NCBI GenBank assembly: GCA_002025865.1
Contig: MWOR01000148.1
Coordinates: forward strand, 32,148-96,147
Length of the DNA: 64,000 bases
Source of the DNA: Prochlorococcus sp. HOT208_60m_813I02
Lineage (GTDB): Bacteria > Cyanobacteriota > Cyanobacteriia > PCC-6307 > Cyanobiaceae
Direction of reading: 5' to 3'
Under the pieces are notes generated by a model. It was not told the origin of the DNA, searched no databases, and saw only the letters and a program-made list of their open reading frames with translations. This document shows positions 22,069 through 32,528 of this stretch, piece after piece (position 1 is the stretch's first letter; each line of letters begins with the position of its first letter). The position numbers were made by a program, and so were the translations under genes.

Positions 22069-22914
22069 TTGTTAATAGCAACTTGGAATGTTAACTCTAT
22101 TAGAACCAGACTTTTACAAATAATAGATTGGATTAATCAAACCAATCCAGATATTCTATGTTTGCAGGAAACGAAAGTAATGGACGATAATTTCCCTGTA
22201 GAACCTTTTGAAAAATTAGGATACTCAGTAGAGGTTTACGGGCAAAAATCATATAATGGTGTGGCTATTATTTCTAAAATAAAGCCAGAAAATGTTAGAA
22301 AAGGATTCTACGGTTGTCCCGACTTTAATCAAAATATAGATATTTTCGTTGATCAAAAAAGACTGATTTCTGCTGATTTTAATGGTATTAAAATCATAAA
22401 TGTTTATGTACCAAACGGATCATCTCTAGAATCTAGTAAGTTCGAATACAAAATTAATTGGTTAAATTGCTTAGCTTCATTTTTGGATGACCTAGAAAAA
22501 AAAGGAGAATTAATTTGTCTTATGGGTGATTTTAATGTTGCTCCATCTAAATTGGATATTCATGATCCAAAGAAATATGAAGGAGGAATAATGGCATCTG
22601 AGATAGAGAGAAATGCACTAAATAATGTTCTAAAAAAAAGATTAATAGATTCGTTCAGGATTTTCGAAAAAAATACTGGCTATTGGAGTTGGTGGGATTA
22701 CCGTAATAACGCATTTGAATTAAATAAAGGTTGGAGAATAGACCATATATATATCAGCAAAGAACTGTCATCAAATCTTAAAAGTTGTGTCATAGACAGC
22801 TCACCAAGGGGTAATTCGCGTCCAAGTGATCATGCGCCAGTAATGATAGACCTTAACTTAAACGATATAAATGTAGAATTTTTTGAGGATGAGGATAATT
22901 TTTTCGAAATATAA
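22069..22914 (+). CDS. xth: Exodeoxyribonuclease III (TTG start)
   Basis: ATWNVNSIRTRL, DILCLQETKV, GDFNVAP and SDHAPV motifs. Confidence 0.95.
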   Translation: MLIATWNVNSIRTRLLQIIDWINQTNPDILCLQETKVMDDNFPVEPFEKLGYSVEVYGQKSYNGVAIISKIKPENVRKGFYGCPDFNQNIDIFVDQKRLISADFNGIKIINVYVPNGSSLESSKFEYKINWLNCLASFLDDLEKKGELICLMGDFNVAPSKLDIHDPKKYEGGIMASEIERNALNNVLKKRLIDSFRIFEKNTGYWSWWDYRNNAFELNKGWRIDHIYISKELSSNLKSCVIDSSPRGNSRPSDHAPVMIDLNLNDINVEFFEDEDNFFEI

Positions 22915-23140
22915 ATAAAATAGATTGAATTTCTTTAATACCTGAAAACGCTTATTACTAAAGAGTTATCTAAAGTAAGATTGTTTTTTATCATAATATC
23001 TTTAAAATTAACAATTTACAATCCAAACTATCGCAATAAAAATATCATAATGTAGAATTTCATTCTGATTGACAAAATTTTTACTTATTTCTAATTTAGA
23101 ACATGACAAGATTTTTCTCAAAACATCATTTAGCTAAATT

Positions 23141-24442
23141 GTGACTGACATATTAAATTACACAAAATCTGAAGAAATTTTCTCTGCAGCCCAGCAATTA
23201 ATGCCAGGAGGAGTTAGCTCTCCAGTGAGAGCTTTTAAGTCTGTAGGTGGCCAGCCAATTGTTTTTGACAGAGTCAAAGGTCCTTTTGCTTGGGATATTG
23301 ATGGAAATAGATATATTGACTATATAGGAAGCTGGGGTCCGGCTATATGTGGACATGCCCACCCTGAAGTTACAACGGCATTACAGGAAGCAATTGAGAA
23401 AGGGACAAGCTTTGGTGCTCCATGCGTTCTAGAGAACAAACTTGCTGAAATGGTAATAGATGCAGTCCCATCTGTAGAAATGGTTAGGTTTGTTAATAGT
23501 GGAACTGAAGCATGCATGGCTGTTTTGAGACTGATGCGAGCATTTACTGGACGAGATAAAGTTATTAAATTTGACGGTTGCTATCACGGTCATGCGGATA
23601 TGTTTTTAGTGAAAGCAGGATCTGGCGTAGCCACTCTGGGTTTACCAGATTCTCCAGGTGTTCCACGGACAACTACTGCCAACACACTTACTGCACCCTA
23701 CAATGACCTTGAAGCAGTAAAAAAATTATTTTCTGAAAATCCTGATGCCATTTCTGGGGTTATACTCGAGCCTATCGTTGGAAATGCTGGATTTATTACT
23801 CCAGAACCTGGATTCTTGGAAGGATTAAGGGAATTAACCAGTGAGAATGGATCCTTATTAGTTTTTGACGAAGTAATGACTGGATTTAGAATAAGTTATG
23901 GAGGCGCTCAAGAAAAGTTTGGTGTTACTCCTGATTTAACCACCCTTGGCAAAGTAATTGGCGGAGGCCTGCCTGTTGGAGCTTATGGGGGCAAGAAAGA
24001 AATAATGTCAATGGTAGCGCCTTCAGGACCGGTATACCAAGCAGGAACTTTGAGTGGCAATCCTCTTGCAATGACTGCTGGAATAAAAACTCTTGAACTG
24101 CTCAAACAAGATGGTACTTACGACAAACTTGATTTAACAACTTCTAGATTAATCGAAGGGATAATTCAGTCTGCAGAAAATAACGGTATCGCTATCAACG
24201 GTGGAAGTGTAAGTGCTATGTTCGGATTTTTCTTATGCGATGGGCCTGTTAGGAACTTTAATGAAGCAAAAACAAATGATGCCGAACTTTTTGGTAAGTT
24301 GCATAAAGAAATGCTTCGACGAGGAATTTACCTAGCTCCAAGTCCTTTCGAAGCTGGTTTCACATCACTAGCTCATAGCGAAGAAGAAATTGATAAAACT
24401 ATCGAGGCTTTTGACGAATCTTTCAACTCAATTAAAAAATAA
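23141..24442 (+). CDS. hemL: Glutamate-1-semialdehyde 2,1-aminomutase (GTG start)
   Basis: [24 protein letters not shown] and [17 protein letters not shown]. Confidence 0.98.
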   Translation: MTDILNYTKSEEIFSAAQQLMPGGVSSPVRAFKSVGGQPIVFDRVKGPFAWDIDGNRYIDYIGSWGPAICGHAHPEVTTALQEAIEKGTSFGAPCVLENKLAEMVIDAVPSVEMVRFVNSGTEACMAVLRLMRAFTGRDKVIKFDGCYHGHADMFLVKAGSGVATLGLPDSPGVPRTTTANTLTAPYNDLEAVKKLFSENPDAISGVILEPIVGNAGFITPEPGFLEGLRELTSENGSLLVFDEVMTGFRISYGGAQEKFGVTPDLTTLGKVIGGGLPVGAYGGKKEIMSMVAPSGPVYQAGTLSGNPLAMTAGIKTLELLKQDGTYDKLDLTTSRLIEGIIQSAENNGIAINGGSVSAMFGFFLCDGPVRNFNEAKTNDAELFGKLHKEMLRRGIYLAPSPFEAGFTSLAHSEEEIDKTIEAFDESFNSIKK

Positions 24443-24482
24443 TCATTTACTAGTCTTTCTTAATAGAAAAATGAGTAAATGA
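24443..24482. terminator. Candidate hairpin between convergent genes
   Basis: Perfect 9-bp inverted repeat TCATTTACT...AGTAAATGA between hemL and the SPFH gene; weak T-tract. Confidence 0.4.
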
Positions 24483-24513
24483 TAAAAACTTTAGAAACAT
24501 TAAGTCTAAATAA

Positions 24514-25317
24514 TTATCTTCTACCACCAACTATTACTGGGGGAGTACCACCTTCTGAACCTGGTAAGCCAGGAACAACTTGTGTACTACCATCCCATTT
24601 GTCGAGAAATAATTTGAAAAGTACCTGATCATCGAGACTTCTATTTAATGTCTCATATCTAAGTGCTTCTTGTTCTGCAATTTCAACTTCTGTCTTTGCT
24701 CTAAGTAATTGCTGACCAGCTATTTGCTTTTGTTCAATAGCAGCTCTATATTCTTCAGCGATCTCTAATCCAGTAAGATCTAAACTTTTAACATCTACGT
24801 AATCAAATGAATTAAGTTCTTTTGCAACAGTATCTCCTACTTTCTCAGAAATAACTGCGAATTCAGTAGCAATTGTTTCTAACTCATATTGAGAAAAAAC
24901 TGATTTAAGAGCTTTTAGCAAAGATGGCTGAACAATTTTCTGATAAACATCACTATTTCTGCTTGCAATTGTTGCGAAAATCCTTCCTGCTTCATTAGGT
25001 TTTACTGAGTACTTAACAGTAGCGGTAGCTCTAATAACTTGAAGATCTTTAGTTAAAGTTTCAAATTTTTCAGGTTGAACTTGAGTTTTTATATCAAATG
25101 GATATACAGACTGAATAAATGGAAGTTTAAAATTTAAACCAGCTCTCCTAGAGGGTCCACTTACTTTCCCTAATGTTGTAACAACTGCAACTTGTCCTGA
25201 AGGCACAACAAAAAGAGATTGGGTAAGTAAAAGAAAGCCAGTAAAAGATAATACAATAAAAAGGGTTGCTGTCCCACCGGGACCTGTTGGTGTGACATTT
25301 TTAAAGGATGTTGTCAT
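24514..25317 (-). CDS. SPFH/band-7 (prohibitin-like) protein
   Basis: N-terminal TM, VVPSGQVAVVTTLGKVSG and coiled-coil AEIAEQEALRYETLNRSL-like region. Confidence 0.88.
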   Translation of the reverse strand: MTTSFKNVTPTGPGGTATLFIVLSFTGFLLLTQSLFVVPSGQVAVVTTLGKVSGPSRRAGLNFKLPFIQSVYPFDIKTQVQPEKFETLTKDLQVIRATATVKYSVKPNEAGRIFATIASRNSDVYQKIVQPSLLKALKSVFSQYELETIATEFAVISEKVGDTVAKELNSFDYVDVKSLDLTGLEIAEEYRAAIEQKQIAGQQLLRAKTEVEIAEQEALRYETLNRSLDDQVLFKLFLDKWDGSTQVVPGLPGSEGGTPPVIVGGRR

Positions 25318-25425
25318 TAAATTTTTTCTTTTAATTAATCATATTTAAATAGACTAATTAGTGCATTAATAAGACATTTAATTAAAATATTTTTTTAATA
25401 ATTGTGAATTTAAATACAGATATTT

Positions 25426-25635
25426 TTAGTGGATATTTGATTTAAATTCTTGCAAAAGTTCTAAATAAAGATCCTCATCTATCTCCCTTATGTCATATTC
25501 AGAGGGCAAAACACCATGCTTATGCTCATGTACCGCCATCCAACAAAATTTCTCTATTTCTCCTTTTGAAAAACGAGGATATTCTTTTACCTTCTTAATG
25601 AGTGATTTAATGAGAGATTCTGGATGATCTGCCAT
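25426..25635 (-). CDS. Small conserved hypothetical protein (69 aa)
   Basis: Compact protein-like frame (ADHPESLIKSLIKKVKEYPRF...). Confidence 0.6.
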   Translation of the reverse strand: MADHPESLIKSLIKKVKEYPRFSKGEIEKFCWMAVHEHKHGVLPSEYDIREIDEDLYLELLQEFKSNIH

Positions 25636-25664
25636 ATATTTTTAAATTAATCCTATTAAAAATC

Positions 25665-26162
25665 TTATCTAAAGTTATTAGCTTTTAGAGGAATGTTCAA
25701 AGACTCTTCCAACTCACTAACAAGCTTAATTGCTAATTGAAGATCATTTTTGCTCTTACTAGCTACTCTGAGAGTCTCTCCATTGATACTGACATTAATT
25801 TTTTTTATTTGATCTCTTATATTTTTACTGATTTTTTTTGCAATTTCTTGTTTAATTCCTTGTTTTAATAAAATAGTCTGTTTAATTCTATTACCGCTAA
25901 CAATTTCAATTTCACCGTAGTCAAATATTTTCAAAGATAAGTTTCTTTTTATTGCCTTTTGTCTAATTATGTCGTTTACAGCATTTAAGGTTAGTTCGCT
26001 ATTGGTGATGATAAAAATATTTTCTTTATCTAGTTCAGCTGAAGTATCCGTGCCCTTCAAATCGTAACGCTGAGAAATTTCCCTTTTAACTTGATCCAAA
26101 GCATTGACTAATTCTTGTCTATCAAAATCAGATACTACATCAAATGAAAAACTTTCTGCCAT
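25665..26162 (-). CDS. YajQ/UPF0234 family nucleotide-binding protein
   Basis: SFDVVSDFDRQELVNALDQVKREISQRYDLKG. Confidence 0.95.
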   Translation of the reverse strand: MAESFSFDVVSDFDRQELVNALDQVKREISQRYDLKGTDTSAELDKENIFIITNSELTLNAVNDIIRQKAIKRNLSLKIFDYGEIEIVSGNRIKQTILLKQGIKQEIAKKISKNIRDQIKKINVSINGETLRVASKSKNDLQLAIKLVSELEESLNIPLKANNFR

Positions 26163-26228
26163 AGTAAATTACTAAACGCTAAATATTATTAGCATAAATC
26201 ATCTTTTAATAAGGGGAAATAGGTTAAT

Positions 26229-26801
26229 TTAATCAAAAAATAACAAACTAACCACTTTGCCCATTTCTTCAGCACATCTACAACTATTTAGCAAAGTTTC
26301 ACTATCGTGAAAGGCAAAGCATATTAATTGATCGCACCTAGTAATAATTTCTTGATTACAAAGACTACTAGCAAGTGGTAAAGGTAATTCATCATTTTCA
26401 CTTTTTTCAACCAAATGCATAACCTTCTCAAGTTGGTCCTTTATTTCAGGAATTTGTCTATCAAGACTTTGTGGTAATAAAACAGTTAATAATGATGGAT
26501 TAATATCTAAGACAGCTCGAATAACAGCCGCATTGACACCTTGTGACCCAGAAGTAAGGATATTGTGTCCTTCTTCTGCCAACGACCTTGCTATCAACTC
26601 AATTAAGTGGATATCGACAACTGGTACGTGCCTGCTGCCCAAAAAAGCAATTCTCCTTTTCCCATTATCTTGGAGTTTTGCAAGTTCTTGAGCTAAGGCA
26701 TCAACGCCTTCAGTTGCTGGTAGATCTAAAGAGCGACTCAAAATAATATAGTTCCTATATTTGAAATTAGCATTTATCTGAAAAATTGCAGGGAAAATCA
26801 A
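26229..26801 (-). CDS. DprA/TIGR00725-like Rossmann protein (true start may be downstream of 26801)
   Basis: RRIAFLGSRHVPVVD...EEGHNILTSGSQGVNAAV resembles DprA/LOG-type Rossmann folds. Confidence 0.7.
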   Translation of the reverse strand: MIFPAIFQINANFKYRNYIILSRSLDLPATEGVDALAQELAKLQDNGKRRIAFLGSRHVPVVDIHLIELIARSLAEEGHNILTSGSQGVNAAVIRAVLDINPSLLTVLLPQSLDRQIPEIKDQLEKVMHLVEKSENDELPLPLASSLCNQEIITRCDQLICFAFHDSETLLNSCRCAEEMGKVVSLLFFD

Positions 26802-27876
26802 TCTTTTCGAGAATTCTTTGTAGATTTACATTCTCTTGAACTAACTGAATAGCATAGGAAGCTTTAATTGATTCATGTATTCTCACATGACCAAAGGCTT
26901 GTTCAATAATTTCCACGGAGGAAAGAGTATCTAATTCCACTTTCAAAATTGGCACCTCCAATTCCTCCGCTCTATGAATCAATTGTGATAAGGGATCTCC
27001 CATACCAGTTAAAATTAGGCATTGAGTCGAAGCCTCCAAAGCAGCAAGTTGGATATCAGTTCTATCAGCTCCAGTAACTACAGCCATATTTCGTCTTCTC
27101 CTGAAAAATTCCATTGCAGAATTTACCCCCATTGCACCAATGCTTAATGTTTCAACAAGCAATTGATCTTTTTCAGGGCAACAAATTACTTGGGCATCTA
27201 GCCTTCTTACAAGCTCACCTACGGTGACACTTCTAAGAAGTGGTGATTTAGGCATCACTCCAAACACTTCAATATCCAGATCTTTAAGAGAGGGTATTAT
27301 TTCATTTTTTACTTTTTCGAGTTCTTGCGGCAAAACTCCATTTAATACAACTCCAGCCAATTTCTCACCTAATTGTTTTTTCGCATCAAGTAATGCATCC
27401 ACACTTTTACAATCTTCCCATAAATTCACAATTAAAACATTCGCATCTAAATCCTTAGCTAGTTGTGGGAGACTTAAGCCATAAATCATACCCTCATGAA
27501 GACTTCCGGCTGCCTCTAAAATGTTAAGACCTTCAAAATCATCATTAACCAATCCTTCAATCTGATCAAAACCTCTTCCTGGGAGTAAGTCTTTGTTAAA
27601 GATTCTTTTTTCAGCTGAGATATTATCCAATAACCCTACTGAAGAAATTAAATTCTCCTCTTCGATATTTAACGTTGATCCAATAAACTTAACATCATCA
27701 TCTATTAATCCTTCATAAGACATTGAGGAAAGATTTGTAAGTTCAATACACGTTGCTAAAGGTTTTCCAATGCGTACTTTTTTTTTCTTCTGTAAAAGTT
27801 TTTTTGCTATCCCAAGAACCATTGCAGACTTACCACTAAATGGCTCACATGAGCCAATTAATAATATATCGCTCAT
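26767..27876 (-). CDS. BioD-like / DRTGG-domain phosphotransacetylase N-terminal family protein
   Basis: LLIGSCEPFSGKSAMVLGIAKKL; central DRTGG-like region (VTGADRTDIQLAALEAST). Confidence 0.82.
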   Translation of the reverse strand: MSDILLIGSCEPFSGKSAMVLGIAKKLLQKKKKVRIGKPLATCIELTNLSSMSYEGLIDDDVKFIGSTLNIEEENLISSVGLLDNISAEKRIFNKDLLPGRGFDQIEGLVNDDFEGLNILEAAGSLHEGMIYGLSLPQLAKDLDANVLIVNLWEDCKSVDALLDAKKQLGEKLAGVVLNGVLPQELEKVKNEIIPSLKDLDIEVFGVMPKSPLLRSVTVGELVRRLDAQVICCPEKDQLLVETLSIGAMGVNSAMEFFRRRRNMAVVTGADRTDIQLAALEASTQCLILTGMGDPLSQLIHRAEELEVPILKVELDTLSSVEIIEQAFGHVRIHESIKASYAIQLVQENVNLQRILEKIDFPCNFSDKC

Positions 27877-28031
27877 AATTTAGTAAATTATCTATTAATA
27901 GGTTTAAGATAATATTTTTTTCAGAACTAAACAAATATTTATTTATGAGTTTTAATCAAATAAAAAAAATAAATAGTCTTTTTTTGGTAAATTTATTTTA
28001 ATTCTTTGGTATCTCATAAAAATCAAGTAAA

Positions 28032-28751
28032 ATGATAAATTCAACCAAAAACGAAAAAACCATAGGGATTACTGGAGCCTCAGGTGCGCTAGGGAAAGAA
28101 TTAACAAAGTTGTTTCGTCAAAAAGGATATAAAGTGATTGGATTTACTCATAGTAAAACTAATTATGAAATAAATCTTGAATCTCCAAATGAATGGATTA
28201 AATGGGAATGTGGGAAGGAGTTGTCATTAAAAAAACAATTAAAGAATATAGACATTTTAATTTTGAACCATGGTGTCTATGATTTGAGTAGAGAAAATTC
28301 TAATTATGAAAACTCAATTGAGATAAATGCATTAAGCAAATTCAAATTTTTAAATTTATTTGAAGATATTGCTCTAAGCAATGATTCACAAATAAAAAAA
28401 GAGATTTGGATAAATACATCTGAAGCAGAAATATTACCCGCCCTAAATCCGTCATATGAGATTAGTAAATCCCTTATTGGTCAACTAGTTTCTTTCAAAA
28501 AAAATCTACTAGACAAAAATACAAAGAAAAAATTAATAATTAAAAAAATCATCTTAGGGCCTTTTAAATCAGAATTAAATCCTCTCGGAATAATGAGTCC
28601 CAAATTTGTTTCTAAAAAAATTTATGATTTAGCCAATTCAAAAAATTATTTAGTAATAATTAGTCCAAACCCTTTAACATATGTACTTTTCCCATTGAAA
28701 GAATTTTTTAATTTTTTATATTGCCAAATTATCTATAGATATAAATCTTAA
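28032..28751 (+). CDS. Short-chain dehydrogenase/reductase
   Basis: GITGASGALGKELTKLF Rossmann motif; LILNHGVYD. Confidence 0.82.
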   Translation: MINSTKNEKTIGITGASGALGKELTKLFRQKGYKVIGFTHSKTNYEINLESPNEWIKWECGKELSLKKQLKNIDILILNHGVYDLSRENSNYENSIEINALSKFKFLNLFEDIALSNDSQIKKEIWINTSEAEILPALNPSYEISKSLIGQLVSFKKNLLDKNTKKKLIIKKIILGPFKSELNPLGIMSPKFVSKKIYDLANSKNYLVIISPNPLTYVLFPLKEFFNFLYCQIIYRYKS

Positions 28752-28754
28752 TGC

Positions 28755-29594
28755 CTAAAAATCTCGATCTGTCAATATTTCAATACCATCTTTTAAAACA
28801 ACTATTGTATGCTCCCATTGAGCCGATAGTTTTCCATCTTTTGTTATTACGGTCCATCTATCACTTAGTGTTTTGCAAAATTTAGTCCCTTCATTAACAA
28901 TAGGTTCCACCGCTAATGTCATTCCTTCGCGAAGGACGACGTTAGGCAATTCTTTGGTCCGAAAATTAAATACAGATGGTTCTTCATGAAGATTTCGTCC
29001 AACTCCATGACCTGTATAGTCTTCTACAACACTAAATCCATTTTTTACAACAACATCTTCGATTTCCCCAGCCACATCTAAAAGTGTATTCCCAGCTTTG
29101 ATTTTCGAAAGGCCCGCATACAATGCTTTAAAAGCTATATCACTAAGTTTTTGAGCCTTTGGACTAACTTCTCCTACACAAATTGATATACAACTATCTC
29201 CATGGAAACCATCTAAATATGCCCCGGTATCAATTTTAACCAAGTCACCATTTTTAATTATTTTATTTTTACTTGGAATACCGTGGACAACCTCATTATT
29301 AATACTAGAACAAATACTAGAAGGGAATCCATGGTAGCCCTTGAAACTTGGCACAGCTCCAAAACTTTTTATCCTCTTTTCTGCAAAATCATCTAAATCT
29401 TTTGTACTCATTCCAGGTTTAATTAAGTCATTAATTTCTTTCAAAACAGTAGCTACAATTCTGCTAGATTTTTTCATCAAATTTATTTCCCGTGAAGACT
29501 TTATTTCGATTCCTCTTCTCCTCTGAATAAAAGGAACTTGATCATTAGCTTTGGAATTATTTTTTTTTAACAAAAGATCTGCAAAATGTCTCAT
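28755..29594 (-). CDS. map: Methionine aminopeptidase type I
   Basis: [34 protein letters not shown] and EPIVNEG motifs. Confidence 0.95.
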   Translation of the reverse strand: MRHFADLLLKKNNSKANDQVPFIQRRRGIEIKSSREINLMKKSSRIVATVLKEINDLIKPGMSTKDLDDFAEKRIKSFGAVPSFKGYHGFPSSICSSINNEVVHGIPSKNKIIKNGDLVKIDTGAYLDGFHGDSCISICVGEVSPKAQKLSDIAFKALYAGLSKIKAGNTLLDVAGEIEDVVVKNGFSVVEDYTGHGVGRNLHEEPSVFNFRTKELPNVVLREGMTLAVEPIVNEGTKFCKTLSDRWTVITKDGKLSAQWEHTIVVLKDGIEILTDRDF

Positions 29595-29689
29595 TGGAAT
29601 AAATAATAGTAATAAGTAAATATCTTCAAAATAGCCTTTATAAACTTGGCTACCTTAAATCTATCAATAACAATGGGAAAGAAACAAAA

Positions 29690-29998
29690 ATGAAAACTTT
29701 ATTTAATTCTAGGCAATTTCATAAGGCTTTGGCGCCCTGGATTTTTCTTCCATTATTTATATCTTCAATTACTGGTCTTCTTTATAGGGTTTCAAAAGAT
29801 TTACTGGGATACTCTAGAGAACAAGTTCATTGGTTAATGTCTCTCCATGAGGGCGAATGGCTTGGAGATAATGGAGAACTTATATACGTAATATTAAATT
29901 CCCTTGGAGTTTTATGGATGCTCGTCACAGGATTCCAAATGTTTTCAAAAACAATTTCATTTACCAAAAAGGTTACTAAAGGCGAGTCAAAAGGTTAA
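29690..29998 (+). CDS. Small PepSY-associated-TM-like membrane protein
   Basis: [31 protein letters not shown] and a second TM. Confidence 0.7.
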   Translation: MKTLFNSRQFHKALAPWIFLPLFISSITGLLYRVSKDLLGYSREQVHWLMSLHEGEWLGDNGELIYVILNSLGVLWMLVTGFQMFSKTISFTKKVTKGESKG

Positions 29999-30030
29999 GA
30001 TATAGAACTTGTAAGATAATAATGACCAAA

Positions 30031-30501
30031 ATGGCCAAAGAGAAACAAGAGAAGGATTTAGAAACCGCTATTAAAGCTGACGCATCAGTTGATGTAACAG
30101 TTGAACAAAAAGAAAAAAATACGGTTTCTGAGACTACGCAAACCTTAAGCGCATCCAATCTTATTAAGGAATTTGAGAACGAACAATTAAAAAAAGAATT
30201 ACCAGAAATTTATGTTGGTGACACTGTTAAAGTTGGAGTGAAAATTACAGAAGGTAATAAAGAAAGAGTCCAACCTTATGAAGGCGTTGTCATAGCAAAA
30301 AGACATGGAGGAATTAACCAGACTATTACAGTTAGAAGAATTTTTCAGGGTATAGGTGTTGAAAGAGTATTTATGCTACATAGTCCACAGGTTGCCTCTC
30401 TAAAAGTTGAACGTAGAGGTAAAGTAAGAAGAGCTAAGTTATTCTATCTGAGAGATAGAGTAGGAAAAGCTACTCGCGTAAAACAACGCTTTGATCGATA
30501 A
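30031..30501 (+). CDS. rplS: 50S ribosomal protein L19 with N-terminal extension
   Basis: [57 protein letters not shown] 30022 is an alternative start. Confidence 0.95.
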   Translation: MAKEKQEKDLETAIKADASVDVTVEQKEKNTVSETTQTLSASNLIKEFENEQLKKELPEIYVGDTVKVGVKITEGNKERVQPYEGVVIAKRHGGINQTITVRRIFQGIGVERVFMLHSPQVASLKVERRGKVRRAKLFYLRDRVGKATRVKQRFDR

Positions 30502-30554
30502 AGTTGTAAATTAAATAACTTATTGGTCACAAAGACGCTTATAATTATTTAAAT

Positions 30555-30627
30555 GCGTCGTTAGTTCAGTTGGTAGAACGCAGGTCTCCAAAACCTGATG
30601 TCGGGGGTTCAAGTCCTCCACGACGCG
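30555..30627 (+). tRNA. tRNA-Trp (CCA anticodon)
   Basis: 7-bp acceptor GCGTCGT/ACGACGC, anticodon loop CTCCAAA, T-arm GGGGGTTCAAGTCCTCC; 73 nt. Confidence 0.95.
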
Positions 30628-30662
30628 TTTGATCAACATTATGTAAATCATTTTTTCATAAG

Positions 30663-30857
30663 ATGGAGTTAGATCTTCAACCTGGGGACGTAGTTAAAGT
30701 CCTCGAATCAGCAGCTTTAGGATGGGTTCGTGCAAGAGTTATCAGAGTTAAGTCTGGTGGGAGAGTTGTCGTACAAAGTGACCAAGGCAGAGAATTTACT
30801 GCTAGAGGCAATCAAGTTAGGTTGATAGAACCTGCTGGTTTTAGACCTCAAAAATAA
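30663..30857 (+). CDS. Small conserved SH3/KOW-like hypothetical protein (64 aa)
   Basis: LQPGDVVKVLESAALGWVRARVIRVKSGGRVVVQSDQGREFTARGNQVRLI. Confidence 0.75.
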   Translation: MELDLQPGDVVKVLESAALGWVRARVIRVKSGGRVVVQSDQGREFTARGNQVRLIEPAGFRPQK

Positions 30858-30978
30858 ATAGTTGTATACACTAAGGCAGTTAAATAACTAATTATTTCTG
30901 TAAATCCTCAAATTAATAAATTTTTTTTATTACAACCCCATAAATTAAGTATTATGATCTGATAATTTTAAGAATGAA

Positions 30979-30998
30979 GTTCTAAATAAATTTAGAAC
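30979..30998. repeat. Perfect 8-bp inverted repeat GTTCTAAA-TAAA-TTTAGAAC
   Basis: Read directly, 8 nt upstream of tRNA-Asp. Confidence 0.85.
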
Positions 30999-31006
30999 AA
31001 AACTCT

Positions 31007-31080
31007 GGGACCGTAGTTCAACTGGTTAGAGCACCGCCCTGTCACGGCGGAAGTTGCGGGTTCGAATCCCGTCGGTCCCG
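31007..31080 (+). tRNA. tRNA-Asp (GTC anticodon)
   Basis: Acceptor GGGACCG/CGGTCCC, anticodon loop CTGTCAC, T-arm GCGGGTTCGAATCCCGT; 74 nt. Confidence 0.96.
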
Positions 31081-31097
31081 TTTTTTCTAAAAGAAAT

Positions 31098-32528
31098 TTG
31101 GAAAAACGTTTAAGACTAGCCCCGAGTCCAACGGGTTTATTTCATATTGGGACAGCGCGAACAGCACTATTCAATTGGTTGTATGCACAAAAAATAGGTG
31201 GAAAATTTCTTATCAGAATAGAAGATACAGATTTTCTTCGATCTAAATCTGAATATTCAAAAAATATATTAGAGGGTTTGAAATGGCTTGGACTTAAATG
31301 GGATGAAGAACCTATAAAGCAAAGTGACCGAATTTCGATTCACAAAAGTTATATCAAAAAACTATTGAAATGCGGAGCTGCATATAGGTGCTTTACATCA
31401 GAAGATGAAATATCTGAATTACGAGAAGAACAAAAAAAGAAAGGATTACCACCAAAGCATGATAATAGACACAGAAGTCTTTCAAAAGAAGAAATAGAAA
31501 CATTCATATCCCAAGGGCGGACTTCAGTAATAAGATTTAAGATTGATGAAAAAATTGATATTAAATGGGTAGATCAGATAAGAGGCGAAATCAAATGGCA
31601 AGGGAAGGATTTGGGCGGTGATTTAGTTTTATCAAGAAGGTCTAAGGGATATGAGATTGGAAATCCTTTGTATAATCTTGCAGTTGTAGTTGATGATAAT
31701 TTCATGAATATTACTCACGTTATAAGGGGCGAAGACCATATCTCGAATACTGCAAAACAAATATTGATTTACAAAGCATTAAATTTTAATTTGCCAACTT
31801 TTTCGCATACACCCTTAATACTAAATAGCGAAGGGAAAAAATTATCCAAGAGAGATTGCGTTACTTCAATCGACGAATTTAGAGAAATGGGATATTTACC
31901 TGAGGCCCTATCGAACTATATGGCATTTTTAGGTTGGTCTCCAAAATCTGCCGACAGAGAAATACTTTCACTTGAAGAGATATCTGAAATTTTTGACTTA
32001 TCAGAAATAAATAAAGCTGGAGCAAAATTTAGTTGGGAAAAACTCAACTGGATTAATTCTCAATATATAAAAAATATGGAATCAATAAAGTTAATTGAGA
32101 TCATGAGAAAATACTGGGATGAAAATGGTTGGGAGCCGCCATCTCAAGAATGGGCTAATAAATTAGCAATTTTGATTAGAGACTCTATGACTCTTTTAAA
32201 AGATTCAATTGATCAATCAAAACCATTTTTCTTAATACCTACAATTCAAAAAGAAGGTCAAGATTTTCTGGAAAACCGGGAAAGCAAATTGTCTTTAAAA
32301 CTAATCTTAAATTATTTAATTGAGCAAAATACTATAAAACTAAACAAACAGAAAGCCAAAGAAATAATAAACGAAATCTCAAAAAAGCATAATATTAAAA
32401 AAGGGATATTAATGAAATCATTAAGAGTAGCCTTTTTTGGATCTCTAAGTGGGCCAGATTTAATTCAAAGTTGGGAGCTTTTTGCAGAGAGTAAAACTGA
32501 TAGAACTCGAATTGAAAGATGTATTTAA
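31098..32528 (+). CDS. gltX: Glutamyl-tRNA synthetase (TTG start)
   Basis: RLAPSPTGLFHIGTARTALFNWL and KLSKRD motifs. Confidence 0.96.
   Translation: MEKRLRLAPSPTGLFHIGTARTALFNWLYAQKIGGKFLIRIEDTDFLRSKSEYSKNILEGLKWLGLKWDEEPIKQSDRISIHKSYIKKLLKCGAAYRCFTSEDEISELREEQKKKGLPPKHDNRHRSLSKEEIETFISQGRTSVIRFKIDEKIDIKWVDQIRGEIKWQGKDLGGDLVLSRRSKGYEIGNPLYNLAVVVDDNFMNITHVIRGEDHISNTAKQILIYKALNFNLPTFSHTPLILNSEGKKLSKRDCVTSIDEFREMGYLPEALSNYMAFLGWSPKSADREILSLEEISEIFDLSEINKAGAKFSWEKLNWINSQYIKNMESIKLIEIMRKYWDENGWEPPSQEWANKLAILIRDSMTLLKDSIDQSKPFFLIPTIQKEGQDFLENRESKLSLKLILNYLIEQNTIKLNKQKAKEIINEISKKHNIKKGILMKSLRVAFFGSLSGPDLIQSWELFAESKTDRTRIERCI

Noticed and set aside
27877-28031. Short ORF MSFNQIKKINSLFLVNLF in the divergent gap
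   Set aside because: 18 aa, low-complexity A/T composition; consistent with chance.
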